A stretch of DNA of 23,204 bases. It comes from a virus. The notes under the pieces were generated by a model. It was not told where the DNA came from. It worked only from the letters and a program-made list of their open reading frames with translations, and ran no database searches. Each line of letters opens with the position of its first letter. Position 1 is the first letter of the stretch. The stretch is from the IMG/VR virus record IMGVR_UViG_3300045994_000005, positions 1 through 23,204 of that record; one strand, given 5' to 3'. Position numbers and translations under genes: made by a program. Positions 1 through 6,939 of the stretch are shown here, piece after piece.

Positions 1-197
1 GTTTTCCTGATATTGCGGTTTCCATTGGCAAAGTAACCGCACTCATAGAAATTAAAGATGGGTCCAAGCCACCTAGTGCAAGAAAGCTCACACCAGACGA
101 GGTTAAGTTTCATGATGAGTGGCAGGGTTGGGTAGAGATAGTTTGTAGTGTAGATGATGTGGTTAATTTAGTTAACAGGATTCGTAATGGCTCTTGA
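1..197 (+). CDS. VRR-NUC-like nuclease, C-terminal part (5' truncated)
   Basis: The frame is open from the window edge (codons from position 3) to TGA 195-197, giving about 64 C-terminal residues. It starts FPDIAV and continues to IEIKDG. The P-D followed about 15 residues later by E-x-K is the signature of the PD-(D/E)xK nuclease fold as found in VRR-NUC/Holliday-junction-resolvase-like phage proteins. The following segment KPPSARKLTPDE is also typical of those phage proteins, which usually sit at the end of the replication module. The product is probably a small structure-specific DNA endonuclease acting in recombination or DNA processing. The N-terminus lies outside the window, so full length and first catalytic residues cannot be checked. 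It overlaps the next gene by 11 nt. The fold assignment is from motif recognition only. Confidence 0.72.
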   Translation, partial: FPDIAVSIGKVTALIEIKDGSKPPSARKLTPDEVKFHDEWQGWVEIVCSVDDVVNLVNRIRNGS

Positions 198-366
198 GCG
201 CATGGCCTATAAAGACCCATTGATATATCTAATCCACAAAGAGAGTAAGTCATGCAAGGGTTGTGTTCATGCAAAGCCATTCATCATGCTAGGTCGTAGT
301 TATGAAGCGTGTGCAAAGGGCAAGCCATTTGGTAAGAAGTACAAATTATATAGGGAAGATAAATGA
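187..366 (+). CDS. small conserved phage protein with a Cys/His cluster
   Basis: A 59-residue protein. The start ATG 187 has AGGA at 177-180 with 6-nt spacing and overlaps the end of the nuclease gene; its TGA (364-366) overlaps the next ATG (363) as ATGA, so it is probably translationally coupled on both sides. Residues C23-x2-C26-x-H28 and C42 look like a small zinc-binding site. The rest is basic (many Lys). Similar tiny Cys proteins occur between the nuclease and the antiterminator in related podophages, but I know of no established function. A nucleic-acid-binding role is inference from charge and the Cys cluster. The gene is supported by the good ribosome site and tight gene packing. 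Confidence 0.7.
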   Translation: MALERMAYKDPLIYLIHKESKSCKGCVHAKPFIMLGRSYEACAKGKPFGKKYKLYREDK

Positions 367-704
367 ATCTTGATCGCTTAGAGTGGCACTTAGAAAATTG
401 GGCAGACTGTAACAAGGGTGGCAATGATGCGGAGATAGCAAGTCATGGTTATCCTAAAGCATCGCTAATCCTAATGGGTGGTGGTGCTGTAGGTGAAGAT
501 GATACAGAGATAGCAAGTGATGCAGCAGACGCTAATGCAGCGAGTTCAATTGATAGCATCATATACAGCCTAAGTAAGCCGAGAGTAACGGCTATAGAGT
601 ACCAGTATGGGATTAGTAAACACTTTTGGCCAACGCATGAAATGGATTTGTTAGAGGCTAAAGAGGCAATTATTAAGATAGCTGATAGACGCGGTATATT
701 TTAA
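363..704 (+). CDS. putative antitermination Q-like late regulator
   Basis: A 113-residue protein starting at ATG 363 with AGGGAAG (352-358) upstream. Features in order are an N-terminal helix with LEWHLENWADC (residues about 6-16), HGYP (about 28-31), an acidic/Ala stretch, then a helical segment with TAIEYQYG and a final EAKEAIIKIADRRG. The W-rich first helix, GYP, the Y-x-Y-G motif and the C-terminal helix resemble small phage antitermination Q proteins (phage 82-type family), which bind promoter DNA and make RNA polymerase read through the late terminator. Position supports this: it is the last gene before the late operon and is followed at once by a strong promoter and terminator. Family match is from memory of the pattern. 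A sigma-like or other late activator is the main alternative. An internal 12-bp direct repeat (432-443 and 507-518) gives two EIAS peptides. Confidence 0.5.
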   Translation: MNLDRLEWHLENWADCNKGGNDAEIASHGYPKASLILMGGGAVGEDDTEIASDAADANAASSIDSIIYSLSKPRVTAIEYQYGISKHFWPTHEMDLLEAKEAIIKIADRRGIF

Positions 705-719
705 TTGTAAATAATACAA
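705..719 (+). promoter_or_regulatory. upstream palindrome, possible operator
   Basis: TTGTA-AATAA-TACAA is a perfect 5-bp inverted repeat directly after the stop codon of the Q-like gene and 9 bp before the -35 box. It resembles the second palindrome inside the promoter (736-748), so both may be bound by the same dimeric regulator. Binding is inference. Confidence 0.4.
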
Positions 720-727
720 ATTAATAC

Positions 728-756
728 TTGACAAATGTAAATCTTACAATTATTAT
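728..756 (+). promoter_or_regulatory. sigma70-type promoter, putative late promoter
   Basis: TTGACA at 728-733, a 17-bp spacer and TATTAT at 751-756 form a near-consensus sigma70 promoter; the expected start site is about 763. The spacer contains the inverted repeat TGTAA-ATC-TTACA (736-748). It lies between the Q-like gene and the late genes. In lambda the Q-binding element also lies between -35 and -10 of pR', so the palindrome may be the Q site or a repressor operator. Confidence 0.75.
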
Positions 757-762
757 CACGGG

Positions 763-780
763 TAGGGAGATTTCGCCCTA
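763..780 (+). other. small hairpin at the start of the predicted transcript
   Basis: TAGGG (763-767) pairs with CCCTA (776-780) around an 8-nt loop. If transcription starts near 763, this is the very 5' end of the RNA and could act in pausing or RNA stability. Confidence 0.35.
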
Positions 781-788
781 AAGAATTG

Positions 789-824
789 AAGCCTCATGCT
801 TAACTGCGTGGGGCTTTTGCTTTT
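789..824 (+). terminator. intrinsic terminator just after the promoter
   Basis: An 11-bp stem (789-799 with 806-816, two G-U pairs) closes a 6-nt loop and is followed by TTTTGCTTTT. It sits about 25 nt after the predicted start site and would stop most transcripts at about 60 nt unless antitermination occurs. This is the order seen for lambda tR'. Confidence 0.7.
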
Positions 825-888
825 GCACAGCGTAATTAGAGCTATCACGCCACCCCAATAAATCAGGATATAACGCCTGACTGTGCAA
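823..888 (+). other. structured leader RNA element
   Basis: TTGCACAG (823-830) is exactly complementary to CTGTGCAA (881-888), and a second hairpin TCAGG (863-867)/CCTGA (876-880) stacks directly on its 3' arm. The 32 nt between are single-stranded or weakly paired. The remainder of this gene-free stretch (889-982) shows only a weak ACCT/AGGT hairpin (946-960). Role unknown; I do not recognise a riboswitch class. Confidence 0.4.
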
Positions 889-994
889 TCCCTATTCGAT
901 GTAGCTAGTCGATACAACTCCAAGCCCCTTTCTAGAAGTTGGCAGACCTCCGTGATAGGTACGTTGTGAAAATCACCATTACAAGGAATTTAAT

Positions 995-1168
995 ATGGCA
1001 GCTGGTGGCAAGGGTACAGAACGCAGACCACAACAAGTTAGCGAAGAACAAGCAGAGGCTAACTGGAATAAGATATTCGGCAAGAAAGAACAACCAGGCA
1101 ATCATCTACTTAAAGATGACGAGATGGGCTTCACTCCACTAACTAATCACATAGGCAATGACGAATAA
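995..1168 (+). CDS. small conserved phage protein (WNKIFGKK type)
   Basis: A 57-residue hydrophilic protein, MAAGGKGTERRP to HIGNDE. The start ATG 995 is preceded by AAGGA at 983-987 with 7-nt spacing. The pattern Gly-Lys-rich basic N-terminus, then NWNKIFGKK in the middle, is shared by short proteins that many phages encode in or near their late module; their job is not established. It is the first gene after the putative late promoter and leader. It has no membrane segment or Cys. A longer ORF in another frame (from 939) lacks a good ribosome site and protein-like composition, so this frame was chosen. Confidence 0.7.
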   Translation: MAAGGKGTERRPQQVSEEQAEANWNKIFGKKEQPGNHLLKDDEMGFTPLTNHIGNDE

Positions 1169-1208
1169 CACAGTGTAATAACTGTGGACAATCCCAAAGG
1201 AATCCACA
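1169..1208 (+). promoter_or_regulatory. two mutually exclusive hairpins over a ribosome site
   Basis: Hairpin A is CACAGT (1169-1174) with ACTGTG (1181-1186), starting at the base after the preceding stop. Hairpin B is TGTGGA (1183-1188) with TCCACA (1203-1208) and has AAAGGA (1196-1201), the ribosome site of the next gene, in its loop. They share 1183-1186 and cannot form together, so this may tune translation of the small terminase gene. Confidence 0.4.
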
Positions 1209-1210
1209 AA

Positions 1211-1447
1211 ATGGCAGCGAGAATAAAGAAAGTTCACCAAGAAGATGTAAAGTCCAAGATACAGACAAGTCAGCTAATAAATAGACTTACTAATCATATA
1301 GATGGAACAATTGAACTTTCGTCAACTCAAGTAGATGCTATTAAGTTCCTTGTCAATAAAACATTAAGCAACGCACCTACTGTTACAGATAATAAAACAG
1401 AATTAACAGGCAATCTTATGTTTGAAGTTAGCTTTGGCAAAGGTTAA
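1211..1447 (+). CDS. putative terminase small subunit
   Basis: A 78-residue protein from ATG 1211 (AAAGGA at 1196-1201). An in-frame GTG at 1184 would add 9 residues but lies inside the hairpin region and has no ribosome site. The N-terminus AARIKKVHQEDVKSKI is basic and helical; then comes QLINRLTNHIDG and SSTQVDAIKFLVNKTL, a helical pair resembling a DNA-binding unit. This combination is common in short proteins encoded immediately before the large terminase in podophages and is usually taken to be the small subunit that recognises packaging DNA. It overlaps the terminase gene by 26 nt. The length is short for a small terminase (often 120-180 residues), so the role rests mainly on position and sequence style. 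Confidence 0.55.
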   Translation: MAARIKKVHQEDVKSKIQTSQLINRLTNHIDGTIELSSTQVDAIKFLVNKTLSNAPTVTDNKTELTGNLMFEVSFGKG

Positions 1448-2693
1448 AGTTAAATTTCCTACTAAGCTAAAGTTCTTATTCAAGCCTAGTAGATACAAAG
1501 TAATCTATGGTGGGCGTGGTAGTGGTAAGTCATGGGGTATGGCAAGAGCATTACTTATGATTGGTGGAATGAATAAGACCAGGATACTTTGCACACGTGA
1601 AGTTCAGAAGTCTATACAACAATCAGTACATCAGTTACTCAGTGACCAAATCGCAGAAATGGGTATGCAAGATTTCTACGAGATATTACAAACTGAGATA
1701 CGCGGTAAGAATGGCACAGAGATATACTTTAGCGGATTGAGTAACGAAACAGCTACTAGTCTAAAGTCATTTGAAGGTGTTGATATATGCTGGTGTGAAG
1801 AAGCACAGACAATCACTAAGCACTCATGGGATATTCTCATACCAACTATTCGAGCTGAAAAATCAGAGATATGGGTAAGTTATAACCCTGAGTTAGAAAC
1901 AGACGAAACACACTCAAGGTTTGCAATTAATAAGTCTAGTGATTGCCTAGTAGTTAAGATGAATTACAGCGATAACGATTGGTTTCCTAAAGTGTTAGAG
2001 GCTGAGAGGCTTCACGCTAAAGAAACTATGCGTATCGAAGATTATAACTGGATATGGGAAGGTGATTGCAAACCTGCCGTTGAGGGTGCTATCTACTTTG
2101 ATCAAGTATCAGAGGCTGAGAATGAAGGCAGACTATGTAATGTGCCTTATGACCCATTGCTTAAAGTTCATTGTGTATGGGATTTAGGCTGGAACGATGC
2201 AATGTGTATTACCTTCGTGCAGAAGTCAGCATCAGCATTACATATCATTGATTACATCGAAGGCAATCGCAGAACTTACGATGATTACATGATTGAGATT
2301 AATGCTAAGAAATATAACATGGGTACGCATTGGCTACCGCATGATGGATTCAGTCATGACCCTAAGTCAGGCACAACAGTAGAGAGAATATTACAGGCTC
2401 TTGGCGCAACAGTTAGACAAGTGCCTATGTTAGACGTTGAGAATGGCATACAAACCGCACGTATGGCATTCAGAAGGCTTTATTTCGATAAGACTAAGGC
2501 TAGTAGGTTAATTGAATGTTTAAAGCGTTACAGACGCAATATCAATCAATCTACATTAGAGTTTACAACACCTAGACATGATGAGTTCAGTCATGGTGCT
2601 GATAGCTTTAGGTATGTATGTGTATGTGCTGACCAATTCTCTAATGATGAATATGGTGGAAAACTTAATTACCCTTCATTGGGAATATTTTAA
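1422..2693 (+). CDS. terL: terminase large subunit (packaging ATPase/nuclease)
   Basis: A 423-residue two-domain DNA packaging motor. Walker A GGRGSGKS is at residues 30-37, the Walker B region DICWCEEA at about 121-128 with the catalytic Glu, and SYNPE at about 153-157 is the coupling motif. The nuclease half starts about residue 250 with CVWDLGWND, whose Asp is a metal ligand of the RNase H-like fold, and ends with DEFSHGADSFRY, the usual C-terminal acidic motif. Size and motifs fit the PBSX/phage T7-style terminase family. No ATG is available before Walker A, so the start must be TTG 1422 or TTG 1434; an in-frame stop at 1404-1406 bars a longer form. The start lies inside the preceding gene, which together with the weak start codon suggests low, coupled expression. 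Confidence 0.95.
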   Translation: MKLALAKVKVKFPTKLKFLFKPSRYKVIYGGRGSGKSWGMARALLMIGGMNKTRILCTREVQKSIQQSVHQLLSDQIAEMGMQDFYEILQTEIRGKNGTEIYFSGLSNETATSLKSFEGVDICWCEEAQTITKHSWDILIPTIRAEKSEIWVSYNPELETDETHSRFAINKSSDCLVVKMNYSDNDWFPKVLEAERLHAKETMRIEDYNWIWEGDCKPAVEGAIYFDQVSEAENEGRLCNVPYDPLLKVHCVWDLGWNDAMCITFVQKSASALHIIDYIEGNRRTYDDYMIEINAKKYNMGTHWLPHDGFSHDPKSGTTVERILQALGATVRQVPMLDVENGIQTARMAFRRLYFDKTKASRLIECLKRYRRNINQSTLEFTTPRHDEFSHGADSFRYVCVCADQFSNDEYGGKLNYPSLGIF

Positions 2694-2694
2694 A

Positions 2695-2707
2695 CGTCGT
2701 GATGACG
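2695..2707 (+). promoter_or_regulatory. intergenic hairpin with GTGA loop
   Basis: CGTC (2695-2698) pairs with GACG (2704-2707) around GTGAT, right after the terminase stop and before the portal ribosome site. It is one of several hairpins with GTGA in the loop upstream of late genes. Confidence 0.45.
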
Positions 2708-2717
2708 CAGGGATTAT

Positions 2718-5075
2718 ATGGCAAAAGGCTTAACAGATGATGAGTTGAAAGCTCTAACTGACAATGAGATTAGACAAGCTATCGGTGGCACGATGGGCGG
2801 TAAACTATCTGAATCACGCAGGAAAGCTGAATACTATTATCTAGGTCTAGCCAAAGGTGACTTATCCCCTCCTGATATTGATGGTCGCTCATCATTTGTT
2901 GATACCACTATCCGTAATCAAATCGAGTGGATGACACCTACACTATTAAAGATATTCACTGCATCAGAAAATGTCGTAGAGTTCTCACCTACCAAAGAGG
3001 GTGACGAAGATAAAGCCGATATGGCCACCGAGTACATTAACCATTTATTCTACAAAAAGAATGAAGGTTATAAAGTCTTACAAACAGCGATTCGTGATGC
3101 GTTATTACAAAAGGCTGGCATTATCAAGTGCTGGTGGGATGACAGACAAGAAGAAACTAAAGAGGAATATCGCGGACTATCTGATATAGATTTAGCCCAA
3201 CTCATGAAAGATGATGAGATTGAGCCTATCGAGCATAAGACCTATCCTGATGAAGAAGATGCAGAGCAAAGACAAGAAGAACTTCAACATTTAACTGAAC
3301 AGTTACAACAAGCCCAACAAGCGACTGCAAACGAGCCACAAGCCCCTGCTGGACAGATGGGTCAACCTAGCCCGCCTAGTCAAGCAATGCAAGCTGTTCA
3401 AGGATTGATGCAACAGATACAGCAAATACAAGCACAACCTGTAAAGATGCTTTATGACGTGAGTTTCAAGCGTACTAAAGAAGGTGGCAAGCTATGTATC
3501 GAGGCTGTACCTCCTGAAGAATTTATTATCAGTCGTAAAGCTAAGACAATGCACGATGGCTTTATGAAAGGTCATCGCGTGATGCGTACTGTATCAGACC
3601 TGAAAGCTATGGGTTATGACAATGTAGACCACATTAGTTCAGATGATGCAGCAGGGGCTTACAGTGGTGAGCGTATCGAGCGTTTAGGATGGGATGATGA
3701 CATTCCTTACCTGAATACCAATGACACCAGTTTAGATCCATCTATGCGTTTAGTCTGGGTGACTGAAATGTATATGCAGGTCGATTATGATGGTGATGGC
3801 ATTGCAGAGTGGCGAAAGATTGTACGTTCAGGTGACCAATTACTAGAGAATGTTGAATGTGATGGCGCACCGTTCGCAGCCTTAGTGCCTATCTTATTGC
3901 CTCATCGTTTCTTTGGCTTATCTATTGCAGACTTAGGCTTTGAATCACAGAAGCTACAGACACAACTCATTCGTTCAACACTTGATAATCAATTCTTACA
4001 AGTTAATGGTCGTTACTATGCAGTAGAAGGACAAGTAAACTTAGATGACTTGCTCACCTCTCGCCCTGGTGGCGTAGTTAGAATGAAACAAGCTGGCATG
4101 GCTGGCAGATTAGACCAAGCTACAGGTGATACAGCAGGTTCAATGCAGATGATGCAATGGGCGCAAGACTTTGCAGAGAACGCTACAGGCTGGACAAGAC
4201 AATCTCAAGGTGTAGGCGCACAAGGATTAAACCAACAGACTGCTACAGGCATGAACATTATCTCTAATCGTGATGATATGCGACTAGACTTGATTGCACG
4301 TAACTTTGCTGAAGGTGGATTGACTGATTTATTCAATCTTATGTTGAAACTTGTAGGCAAGTATCAGAATAAAGAAGAAGTCATTAGTGTGAGTGGTAAG
4401 TGGACTAACATTGACCCAAGAGAATGGAAGAATAAATTTACATTGAACATCAATGTAGGTCTTGGCACGAATAATAAAGAGCAACAGGCACAGCATTTAA
4501 TGGGTTTGATGCAGATACAAGAGAAAGCATTAGCCATTGGTGTAGCTAATCCTGAAAACGTGTATAACGCGGCTAAATTGTATGCTCAAGCACTAGGTCA
4601 GAAGTCAGGCGATAAGTTCTTCACAGACCCTGCTAAAGCCCCTCCACAGCCTCCACAGCCTCCACAACCTAATCCTGAGATGATTAAGGCACAAGCACAA
4701 GCACAGCAACAAGATAAAGCCTTACAAGCCGATGTACAGAAACATCAAGCAGAACAAGCCACACGTTCTCAAGAATTACAGCTTGAAGCACAAAGGGATG
4801 CGTTGAAGTCACAGCATCAGGCAGAGGTAGACCAACATAAAGCTGAATTGGATATGCAAGAAAGACAGCATGAAGCCCAGTTAAAAGCTGAGTTACATAC
4901 GCAACAATTACAGTTTGATGCGGCTAAACATGATAGTCAGCTAGAGCATGATAAATGGAAAACGATACAGGATAATGAAACCAAGTTACTCATCGCACAG
5001 ATAGCCGCGCAAGTGACCTTGACTAAACAGCAAGACCAAGCAGCAGATTACGCATTGAACGATGCGGATGATTAA
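2718..5075 (+). CDS. portal protein (P22 type)
   Basis: A 785-residue protein forming the dodecameric DNA entry ring at one capsid vertex; it docks the terminase and later the tail adaptor. The start ATG 2718 has CAGGGA upstream. The N-terminal third (SSFVDTTIRNQIEWMTP, about residues 58-74, and YINHLF, about 106-111) matches the P22-like podovirus portal family. Residues about 185-245 form a Gln/Pro/Ala-rich insertion. The core follows to about 640, with NATGWTRQSQGVGAQGLN typical of the family. From about 645 to 770 the chain is a Gln/Lys/Glu-rich coiled coil, consistent with the long C-terminal helical barrel of P22 portal. The length is slightly above the P22 portal (about 725). It directly follows terminase, as in nearly all tailed phages. 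Confidence 0.92.
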   Translation: MAKGLTDDELKALTDNEIRQAIGGTMGGKLSESRRKAEYYYLGLAKGDLSPPDIDGRSSFVDTTIRNQIEWMTPTLLKIFTASENVVEFSPTKEGDEDKADMATEYINHLFYKKNEGYKVLQTAIRDALLQKAGIIKCWWDDRQEETKEEYRGLSDIDLAQLMKDDEIEPIEHKTYPDEEDAEQRQEELQHLTEQLQQAQQATANEPQAPAGQMGQPSPPSQAMQAVQGLMQQIQQIQAQPVKMLYDVSFKRTKEGGKLCIEAVPPEEFIISRKAKTMHDGFMKGHRVMRTVSDLKAMGYDNVDHISSDDAAGAYSGERIERLGWDDDIPYLNTNDTSLDPSMRLVWVTEMYMQVDYDGDGIAEWRKIVRSGDQLLENVECDGAPFAALVPILLPHRFFGLSIADLGFESQKLQTQLIRSTLDNQFLQVNGRYYAVEGQVNLDDLLTSRPGGVVRMKQAGMAGRLDQATGDTAGSMQMMQWAQDFAENATGWTRQSQGVGAQGLNQQTATGMNIISNRDDMRLDLIARNFAEGGLTDLFNLMLKLVGKYQNKEEVISVSGKWTNIDPREWKNKFTLNINVGLGTNNKEQQAQHLMGLMQIQEKALAIGVANPENVYNAAKLYAQALGQKSGDKFFTDPAKAPPQPPQPPQPNPEMIKAQAQAQQQDKALQADVQKHQAEQATRSQELQLEAQRDALKSQHQAEVDQHKAELDMQERQHEAQLKAELHTQQLQFDAAKHDSQLEHDKWKTIQDNETKLLIAQIAAQVTLTKQQDQAADYALNDADD
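4641..4667 (+). repeat. 9-bp tandem repeat in the portal gene
   Basis: Three copies of CCTCCACAG/A encode a (Pro-Pro-Gln)3 run that joins the portal core to the C-terminal coiled coil. Such short in-frame repeats can change copy number by slippage without breaking the frame. Confidence 0.7.
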
Positions 5076-5094
5076 CCTTTTAATGGTGGAATAA

Positions 5095-6891
5095 ATGGCA
5101 ACCTTCGCAGATAAAACGACCTTTACGGTTACATTAGATAATGATGATACGGTTACTTTTATTGGAAATTTAAATGTAACTACAGTCACTGCCGATGGTC
5201 GTAATTTAGGCACACAATACTTAACAGGCACACAGAAACTAGGTGCTTACGGACAGTATGCTACTTTAACCTGCGTATCTATCACGGCTGGCAGTTATAC
5301 AGTCACAAGTGACCTGAACGTATCACCAAAGGCATTATTAGCACTAGACGCTAACAGCAACCCTATAGGGCTAGTTAATCCTAAAGATGGTTTAATAATT
5401 CCAAATTCAATACAACGCATAAGAGCGTCACTATCAAAAGCTTTAGCTAGCAATCCTCAAAAGATACCTCCACTCGCCCCTGCACCTACATGGGCTGTTA
5501 ATACAGTCTATTATGCTGGCAATATTGTACGCGGACTTGCAGTAGGGTCAACAGATAAACTTTATTATATGTGTGGTAGTAACGCGACTGCCAATGGTTC
5601 TGGTACATCTAATATTTCAGGTACTGGCCCATCAGGTGAAGGTACTGGAATTATTACCGATGCAACTTGTGTATGGATTTATTTTGGTAAAACATCTGCG
5701 ACCACAGCAACGCCATTGGTATCTACAGCTACGTTGACTACCTCAGCTGATAATATGAATGGCTATTTGCAGTTTATAACAAATGCAAATTTTGCAGCGA
5801 TTGGACTTGTAAATTATGTACCTAGTAATTCTGGTGGTACATTTGCGACTGAGGCTTATTTTACAGGCGGTATGTTTGGGTATAGAGCCGCAGAAGGAGT
5901 ATCACAACCGAATGGGGGTTCAGTAGGTTCACCTACATATAATAATCCACCCAAGAATACTATGGCATTTAGTACAAATGCTCGTAAATGGGTTGGAATA
6001 AAATCAAGCGCAGCAGCGAATCTAAGCGCATACTATTCTGTTGAAGTAAATGGAGTTATATTAGGTGAATCTTCAATAAGCCCACCTTCCACATCTAATG
6101 GATGTTTGATAATTAATCTAAGCCTGTTTAAAGAAGGTGTTAAGGATATAAGAATCCATTGGAATAATAACACTCAGCAAAGACTAGCGTATGAAGTATT
6201 GGTTAGTGCTGATGACAGCATATGGCCTACTGATAATGGCAATAGAGTTAGACTTGCAGTAGAGGGTGATTCTATCTGTAACGGCTCTTACATTTCAGGT
6301 GCAGCTACTACTAACTTGTTGTTTGAAAGATTACTCGCGGATAACATTGGTGCGGATACATTCTATAATAATGCTGTAGGTAGTACAGGTGTTATTAATA
6401 ATGTTTCAGGTGTGGCAACAACATACTTAGAACGTGTAGCCGACATTATCGCATTTGCCCCTGATATATTAGTCATTGGTGGTTTTCATAATGATGTAGG
6501 CAACTCAGGAAGTTATACAAGCGCACTTAGACAAGGTGCTATATTAAAGTATCTACAAACTATAAGGGCAGCACTACCAAGTTGTTACATATTTGTTATA
6601 GGTTCTCAACTATTGCAAAACGATGTTATGACCACAGGCGGTGCTTTCAGTTGCTATGATGTTGAAGTGGATGCTAAAGCAGCAGTAACCACATTTAATG
6701 ATAGTAAAACATCATTTATTCCTTTAATGACTGATGTAAGAAATAGACTGACTAATGCTAATGGTAGATTCTATTTGCAGACAGGTTCAGCACCATATAA
6801 CGATGCCCACCCTATACCAAATTATTATCCATTTATAACATCATACCTTGCAAATAAACTAGCTAAGTTCTTTAGTTCAATTACATACTAA
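5095..6891 (+). CDS. SGNH/GDSL esterase-domain tail spike or fibre
   Basis: A 598-residue protein from ATG 5095 (GGTGGA upstream). Residues 1-80 are a beta-rich, Thr/Val/Gly-rich domain, likely for virion attachment. Residues about 120-200 are Ser/Gly/Thr rich. Residues about 290-380 look like the jelly-roll that precedes SGNH domains in CE2-type esterases. The SGNH domain runs from about 385 to the end: VEGDSIC with nucleophile Ser393 (block I), GGFHND with Asn466 (block III) and NDAHP with D570 and H572 (block V). These enzymes remove acetyl groups from surface polysaccharides, so the phage may use it to deacetylate O-antigen or capsule at adsorption. Block V has Asp two residues before His, where DxxH has it three before; Asn569 takes the -3 place. 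Its place between portal and scaffold is unusual for a spike. Confidence 0.8.
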   Translation: MATFADKTTFTVTLDNDDTVTFIGNLNVTTVTADGRNLGTQYLTGTQKLGAYGQYATLTCVSITAGSYTVTSDLNVSPKALLALDANSNPIGLVNPKDGLIIPNSIQRIRASLSKALASNPQKIPPLAPAPTWAVNTVYYAGNIVRGLAVGSTDKLYYMCGSNATANGSGTSNISGTGPSGEGTGIITDATCVWIYFGKTSATTATPLVSTATLTTSADNMNGYLQFITNANFAAIGLVNYVPSNSGGTFATEAYFTGGMFGYRAAEGVSQPNGGSVGSPTYNNPPKNTMAFSTNARKWVGIKSSAAANLSAYYSVEVNGVILGESSISPPSTSNGCLIINLSLFKEGVKDIRIHWNNNTQQRLAYEVLVSADDSIWPTDNGNRVRLAVEGDSICNGSYISGAATTNLLFERLLADNIGADTFYNNAVGSTGVINNVSGVATTYLERVADIIAFAPDILVIGGFHNDVGNSGSYTSALRQGAILKYLQTIRAALPSCYIFVIGSQLLQNDVMTTGGAFSCYDVEVDAKAAVTTFNDSKTSFIPLMTDVRNRLTNANGRFYLQTGSAPYNDAHPIPNYYPFITSYLANKLAKFFSSITY

Positions 6892-6906
6892 CCACCCATA
6901 ACCAAC

Positions 6907-6927
6907 AAGCCCATCGGGGCTTTTTTT
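6907..6927 (+). terminator. intrinsic terminator after the SGNH spike gene
   Basis: AAGCCC (6907-6912) pairs with GGGCTT (6917-6922) around ATCG, followed by a run of seven T (6921-6927). It separates the SGNH gene from the next cluster on the same strand. Confidence 0.85.
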
Positions 6928-6939
6928 ACGCCTAAAACT

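Noticed and set aside
432-518. 12-bp direct repeat within the Q-like gene (GAGATAGCAAGT twice)
   Set aside because: Short, in the same reading frame and in a low-complexity acidic/Ala part; most likely a local duplication without regulatory meaning.
939-1142. 67-residue ORF on the plus strand after the leader
   Set aside because: It starts with TTG-like context without a ribosome site and overlaps the better-supported 57-residue gene at 995, which has AAGGA and a known phage protein pattern.
4986-5231. 81-residue minus-strand ORF across the portal/spike junction
   Set aside because: Shadow of two strong plus-strand genes, Cys/Val-rich, no ribosome site.
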